The notes under the pieces: generated by a model | The model's database searches: none | What the model was told of the DNA's origin: nothing | The model's input: only the letters and a program-made list of their open reading frames with translations | Part shown: one piece after another, positions 61,061-64,000 of the stretch | How the letters are laid out: each line of letters starts with the position of its first letter | Position numbering within the stretch: the first letter of the stretch is position 1 | Assembly: GCF_900109945.1 (NCBI RefSeq) | Contig: NZ_FOBX01000010.1 | Span: 124,001 to 188,000, forward strand | DNA from: Bradyrhizobium sp. OK095 | GTDB lineage: Bacteria; Pseudomonadota; Alphaproteobacteria; Rhizobiales; Xanthobacteraceae | DNA: 64,000 nt | Direction: 5' to 3' | Translations under genes and position numbers: made by a program

Positions 61061-61813
61061 ATGTCATTGATCCGCACGATGATCATCAGCGGCGCGCTGG
61101 CGTTGGTTGCCACGGGCGCCGCGCAAGCGCAGCAGCGGCCGCCGATCGGCCTGTACGGGTCACCACCCGACGCCATGATCTTCTACGTCGCCCATGGCCC
61201 AGCCGATTCCTGCGGGCCGGGCTGCTCGGACTGGATTGCCGCCGAAGGGGCTGTGCAATGGGACAGCTACAAGCGGCTGATCGCGATCCTCGATCGTCAG
61301 GCCGGACGCAAGCTGCCTGTCGTGATCCATAGCTGGGGCACGTCCAATCTCAAGGTCGCGAGCAGCCTCGGCCGCATCCTGCGCGACCGCGGCTTGGACG
61401 CCACGGCTGGGACCACCGAGGTCGCAGCCTGTGCCGCGAAACCGGAGGCCGAATGCTTCACCTTGAAGCGCCCGGGCGGACCGCTTGATGCAAAATTGTC
61501 GGTGTCGGATCTGATTTGCGATTTTGCTTGCGTGCTCACACTGGCAGGCGGGGTGCATCGCAGCCTGCCGCAGGGCGTGAAAGTGGTGCTTGGAGGCCGC
61601 GGCATCCGTAACCGGCTTGCACCCAATGTCTCGACCGAGCAGCGCGAAAGCCTGACGGAGTATTTTGGCGAACAGCACCGGAAATATCTGAACGAGATGG
61701 GCATCGCGCCTGACCTCATCGACATCGTGGACGGCATCGGCGAAGGCGGGCGTCCGATCGTGATACCGCCGACCGACTGGGCGCGGCTGCACATCGTGAC
61801 GCCTTCGCAGTAG
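61061..61813 (+). CDS. Exported COG3904-like protein
   Basis: A 250-residue protein. The signal peptide spans about 1-24 (ending AQAQ). The mature part resembles a ClpP/crotonase-like fold: MIFYVAHGPADSCGPGCSDWIAAEGAV, then PVVIHSWGTSNLKVASSLGRILRDRGL with an HSWGTS turn where such folds form an oxyanion hole. About six Cys are present. Whether it is a peptidase is unknown; the catalytic Ser of ClpP is not obvious. ATG 61061 is chosen by the signal peptide. It follows panC in the same direction. Confidence 0.78.
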   Translation: MSLIRTMIISGALALVATGAAQAQQRPPIGLYGSPPDAMIFYVAHGPADSCGPGCSDWIAAEGAVQWDSYKRLIAILDRQAGRKLPVVIHSWGTSNLKVASSLGRILRDRGLDATAGTTEVAACAAKPEAECFTLKRPGGPLDAKLSVSDLICDFACVLTLAGGVHRSLPQGVKVVLGGRGIRNRLAPNVSTEQRESLTEYFGEQHRKYLNEMGIAPDLIDIVDGIGEGGRPIVIPPTDWARLHIVTPSQ

Positions 61814-61816
61814 CGG

Positions 61817-62257
61817 CTACAGCAGTCCGAGATCGCGCAGCTCGCGGCGCATCGGCTCCGGCATCGCCGCGATCGAGCCGGCGGCGGACTTGCCGAGATC
61901 GGACGGCACGGAATCGTCGGCGAGATAGCGCCAGCCCTGGAACGGGCGCATCGGCCGCGGCGACACCATGATCACCTTCGGCTGCATCACGATCCGGCAG
62001 CGTCCGATGCCGTCCTTGTCGCGGAACGGCTCGATGCCGATGATCTTTTCGCGCGCGGCGACCTCGCCCTTGATCACCCAATAGAGCGACCCGCCGGCGA
62101 GGATCTCGGCGTCGCGCTTGGGCACCATGCGGGTGACGTGGATGTGATGTTGCGGCAGACCTTTCTTCTTGGCGGTCTGCATCCGTTCGGCGATCCACCC
62201 CTTCAATTCCTTGACGGAGTCGCAGCCGACGGCAAGCTTGATCAGATGAAGTGGCAT
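61817..62257 (-). CDS. DUF1489 family protein
   Basis: A 146-residue soluble protein. It reads MPLHLIKLAVGCDSVKELKGWIAER near the start, HIHVTRMVPKRDAEILAGGSLYWVIKG in the centre, and RPMRPFQGWRYL near the end. DUF1489 is widespread in alphaproteobacteria, with unknown function. It converges with the COG3904-like gene, leaving 3 bp. Confidence 0.9.
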   Translation of the reverse strand: MPLHLIKLAVGCDSVKELKGWIAERMQTAKKKGLPQHHIHVTRMVPKRDAEILAGGSLYWVIKGEVAAREKIIGIEPFRDKDGIGRCRIVMQPKVIMVSPRPMRPFQGWRYLADDSVPSDLGKSAAGSIAAMPEPMRRELRDLGLL

Positions 62258-62299
62258 GGCCCAGCATTAGCGGGCCAGCCATCCATTTGGAATGCCGAT

Positions 62300-63292
62300 C
62301 TATTCGTTATCCGCAGCCGCGGGAGCAGAGGACGGCGGCGGTGCGAGCGGAACCGGTGCGGCGGTCGGAGCACGTTTCGCGGCCGGCTGCTTCTTTGCTG
62401 CGGCCGGCGCTGCCGCAGGAGCTGCGGCCTGCGCCGAGGTCGCGGCCGGCGCGCGCGGAGCGGCTGCGTTGCCGGCAGGCGCCTGGCGCGTCGCCGCTGT
62501 GGGCGGCTCCGGATTCATGATGCTCACCGGCGGCGTCGACGAGGCACTCGGGAACTCGGCATTGGTCGGCTTGCCCGGCGGCATCGCGGGCGGCAGACCG
62601 GCAAGCGCGCCCGGCATCGGGATGGCCGCCGTCGCCGGCGCTGCTGCGGGCGCGTTCCAGCCCGGCGCGTAGCGCGCGACCAGTTGATCGTAGAGATGCG
62701 CATCCATGTTGGCAGCGACCTGCTGCTGATCGGTCAGCGAGCGGAAAGCGGCGCAATCGAACTGCGTGCATCCGTCGCGGGCGACCAGCACCTGCGCGAC
62801 GAGGCCGTAGCGATCGTGCTCCAGCGACTTGCGCAGCACCTTGATGTCCAGCGTCAGGCTCTTCTCGGCGGTCGCGACATCGCCGAGCGCGGTCAGCCGG
62901 TCGATCCTGGCGGCGGTATAGGCAACCGCCGCAGCCGCCGTGTCGGGCGCGCCGAACAGCGCCTTTTCGCAGCCGATGGCCACGGCATCACCGGCGAGAT
63001 CGTCGAGACAGGACAGCGCCGGCAGGCTTGCGGTGACCGTAGCCTGCGCGCGCGCCTCGCCAGGCGCGACCTGCCCCGCCGGTCCATAGACGCGCACGGT
63101 GGCAGCGACCGCAATGGCGATGGCAAGCAGCGTGATGACGGTCAGCGCGCCGTTGGCGACCGATCTCTCGGCGCGCAGCAGCGTGATCAGCAGGATCAGT
63201 CCGAAGAAGCCGGCAGCGGCCAGCGTCATCCACATCGGGAAGGCCGGCGAGCGCCAGATCTGGTCGAGCGAAGAGGCCCATCCCCAGTTCAT
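62300..63292 (-). CDS. Membrane protein with Ala/Pro-rich tail, function unknown
   Basis: About 330 residues. Two hydrophobic segments lie in the first 70 residues (WMTLAAAGFFGLILLITLL, then VITLLAIAIAVAATV). A ~130-residue helical domain with several Cys (SCLDD, GCEKA, GCTQFDC) follows, then a long Pro/Ala-rich tail ending near-acidic. The Cys may form disulfides outside the membrane. No family was recognised; it precedes DUF1489 on the same strand by 42 bp. Confidence 0.75.
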   Translation of the reverse strand: MNWGWASSLDQIWRSPAFPMWMTLAAAGFFGLILLITLLRAERSVANGALTVITLLAIAIAVAATVRVYGPAGQVAPGEARAQATVTASLPALSCLDDLAGDAVAIGCEKALFGAPDTAAAAVAYTAARIDRLTALGDVATAEKSLTLDIKVLRKSLEHDRYGLVAQVLVARDGCTQFDCAAFRSLTDQQQVAANMDAHLYDQLVARYAPGWNAPAAAPATAAIPMPGALAGLPPAMPPGKPTNAEFPSASSTPPVSIMNPEPPTAATRQAPAGNAAAPRAPAATSAQAAAPAAAPAAAKKQPAAKRAPTAAPVPLAPPPSSAPAAADNE

Positions 63293-63444
63293 GCGCGAAG
63301 TCCCCTCACGCGAGCAGAGAGCGAATGTTCAAGCGAGCACCGCGAACCGGCAACTGCCGCCGCACCTTGGTGAGGCGAAGCGGGCCTTTTGACGGCAAGC
63401 GAAGCAAATTCGTCCGCAACGTCAATGCGCGGCACGATCATCCG

Positions 63445-63648
63445 TCAGGATTGGGCGAGTTGGCTTTCCTTGGCGACGCGCTCGAAAGCTTCGGTCGAGC
63501 TCTTGATGCGGTATTGGCAGTCGTCGCCATCCGTCGGCAGCAGGCGGATGATCTCGTAGCTGCCGCTGGCAGCCGGACGTGCGACGTTGCTGGCCGTGAA
63601 CAATACGCGCGTGCCGATGGGGAATTTATGCTTCAACGCCCTCTCCAT
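63445..63648 (-). CDS. Small conserved hypothetical protein (67 aa)
   Basis: It reads KFPIGTRVLFTASNVARPAASGSYEIIRLLPTDGDDCQYRIKS: a small beta-barrel-like fold, soluble, with one Cys. Such proteins are common in Bradyrhizobium with no known role. ATG 63648 is assumed; the ribosome site is weak and a later TTG is possible. Confidence 0.65.
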   Translation of the reverse strand: MERALKHKFPIGTRVLFTASNVARPAASGSYEIIRLLPTDGDDCQYRIKSSTEAFERVAKESQLAQS

Positions 63649-63839
63649 GACTCAAACAGCGCCTGCCATGCCCAGGGTCCCACTGCGACGGCCGGCTGAA
63701 AACCCGGCTTGAGCTATAGCATGCGATGCGTCGTTTTGGCTAGCAGTATGCAGGCATGGCAAACGTCCCAATCCGGCAGCGTTTTCAGGACGATACAGGG
63801 CAATCGGCCCGCCGATGATACCACTGGAACCCGGGCATT

Positions 63840-64000
63840 TCAGGCGGTATGCGGCAACCGGCCGTCGGGGCTCGCGTGGTCGACGGCCTTGGGCAGTTCC
63901 TGGGCCAGGATCTGGCCGAGCTGGTCGACCGGGATGTTGTAGCGGGCGGCGAGCTGGCGGACGGTGTCGCTGCCGAGCACGGCGCGGAGCTGGTCGGCCG
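63840..64000 (-). CDS. YidB-family protein (DUF937), C-terminal part (cut by window edge)
   Basis: The reverse strand is open from the window end to a stop at 63842-63840. The visible C-terminus (LRAVLGSDTVRQLAARYNI, then DQLGQILAQELPKAVDHASPDGRLP) matches the YidB/DUF937 family, small proteins of unknown function. The start lies beyond the window. The 191-bp gap to the neighbouring small gene holds nothing else I can identify. Confidence 0.85.
   Translation of the reverse strand, partial: ADQLRAVLGSDTVRQLAARYNIPVDQLGQILAQELPKAVDHASPDGRLPHTA

Noticed and set aside
1..64000. tRNA, rRNA, riboswitch or integrase genes
   Set aside because: No cloverleaf-like sequence, rRNA segment, known riboswitch core or recombinase motif was recognised by eye; a covariance search would be needed to exclude weak ones.

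Overview
This is one stretch of chromosome from a high-GC alphaproteobacterium, and the gene content points to Bradyrhizobium or a very close relative. The clues are the pyrC-plsY-dprA-topA-rnr-DUF983 order, the divK-pleD pair, mipZ beside panC, an EipB-type envelope protein, a phasin, many HxlR and AraC regulator/oxidoreductase pairs, and families of intergenic palindromes. No rRNA, tRNA, CRISPR array, transposase or integrase was found. Both ends cut genes: the 3' part of pyrC on the left and the 3' part of a YidB-family gene on the right.

1-15,984: pyrC and plsY, then a patatin-type lipase and an amidase, then a small AT-richer island bracketed by a ~160 bp direct repeat that duplicates the start of dprA, then dprA itself. 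Two regulator/oxidoreductase pairs follow (HxlR/azoreductase and SDR/HxlR). Next comes a tight block topA-rnr-DUF983-NUDIX for DNA topology and RNA decay.

16,012-24,687: a metallophosphoesterase with unusual metal-site motifs, a membrane protein, a flavin monooxygenase, and rpmG (ribosomal protein L33). A second small island follows; it carries a membrane protein and a Cys-rich secreted protein and ends in a decayed copy of the rpmG tail, terminator and palindrome. Then come an acyltransferase-3 protein and a TetR-controlled MFS transporter.

25,002-38,452: divK-pleD signalling; a DUF3572-dinB-ACT operon; RidA; EipB; a RidA-GDPD-acyltransferase-HIT operon; trmO; the azlCD exporter; a lytic transglycosylase; an orphan TRAP-type binding protein; and a run of four very small minus-strand genes, one of them a 32-residue membrane microprotein overlapping the next gene.

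38,638-46,773: a HAD phosphatase, then an aldoxime-to-acid module (aldoxime dehydratase, nitrilase, divergent AraC regulator), an aldo/keto reductase, a DHA2 MFS exporter, a lipoprotein and a cupin.

46,877-64,000: clpS-clpA, a lone TadG-like von Willebrand protein, a phasin whose promoter is overlaid by two TGC-N3-GCA palindromes (PhaR-like operator), a D,D-carboxypeptidase with a SPOR domain, a membrane J-protein, a TehA-like transporter, a VWA protein, a periplasm-facing hydrolase, mipZ, panC, a COG3904-like secreted protein, DUF1489, and small conserved proteins.

The most unusual structure is the pair of ~1.2 kb islands. Each is inserted at a conserved gene and bracketed by direct repeats that duplicate that gene's end. 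Functional names rest on motifs and family memory only; no database search was possible.
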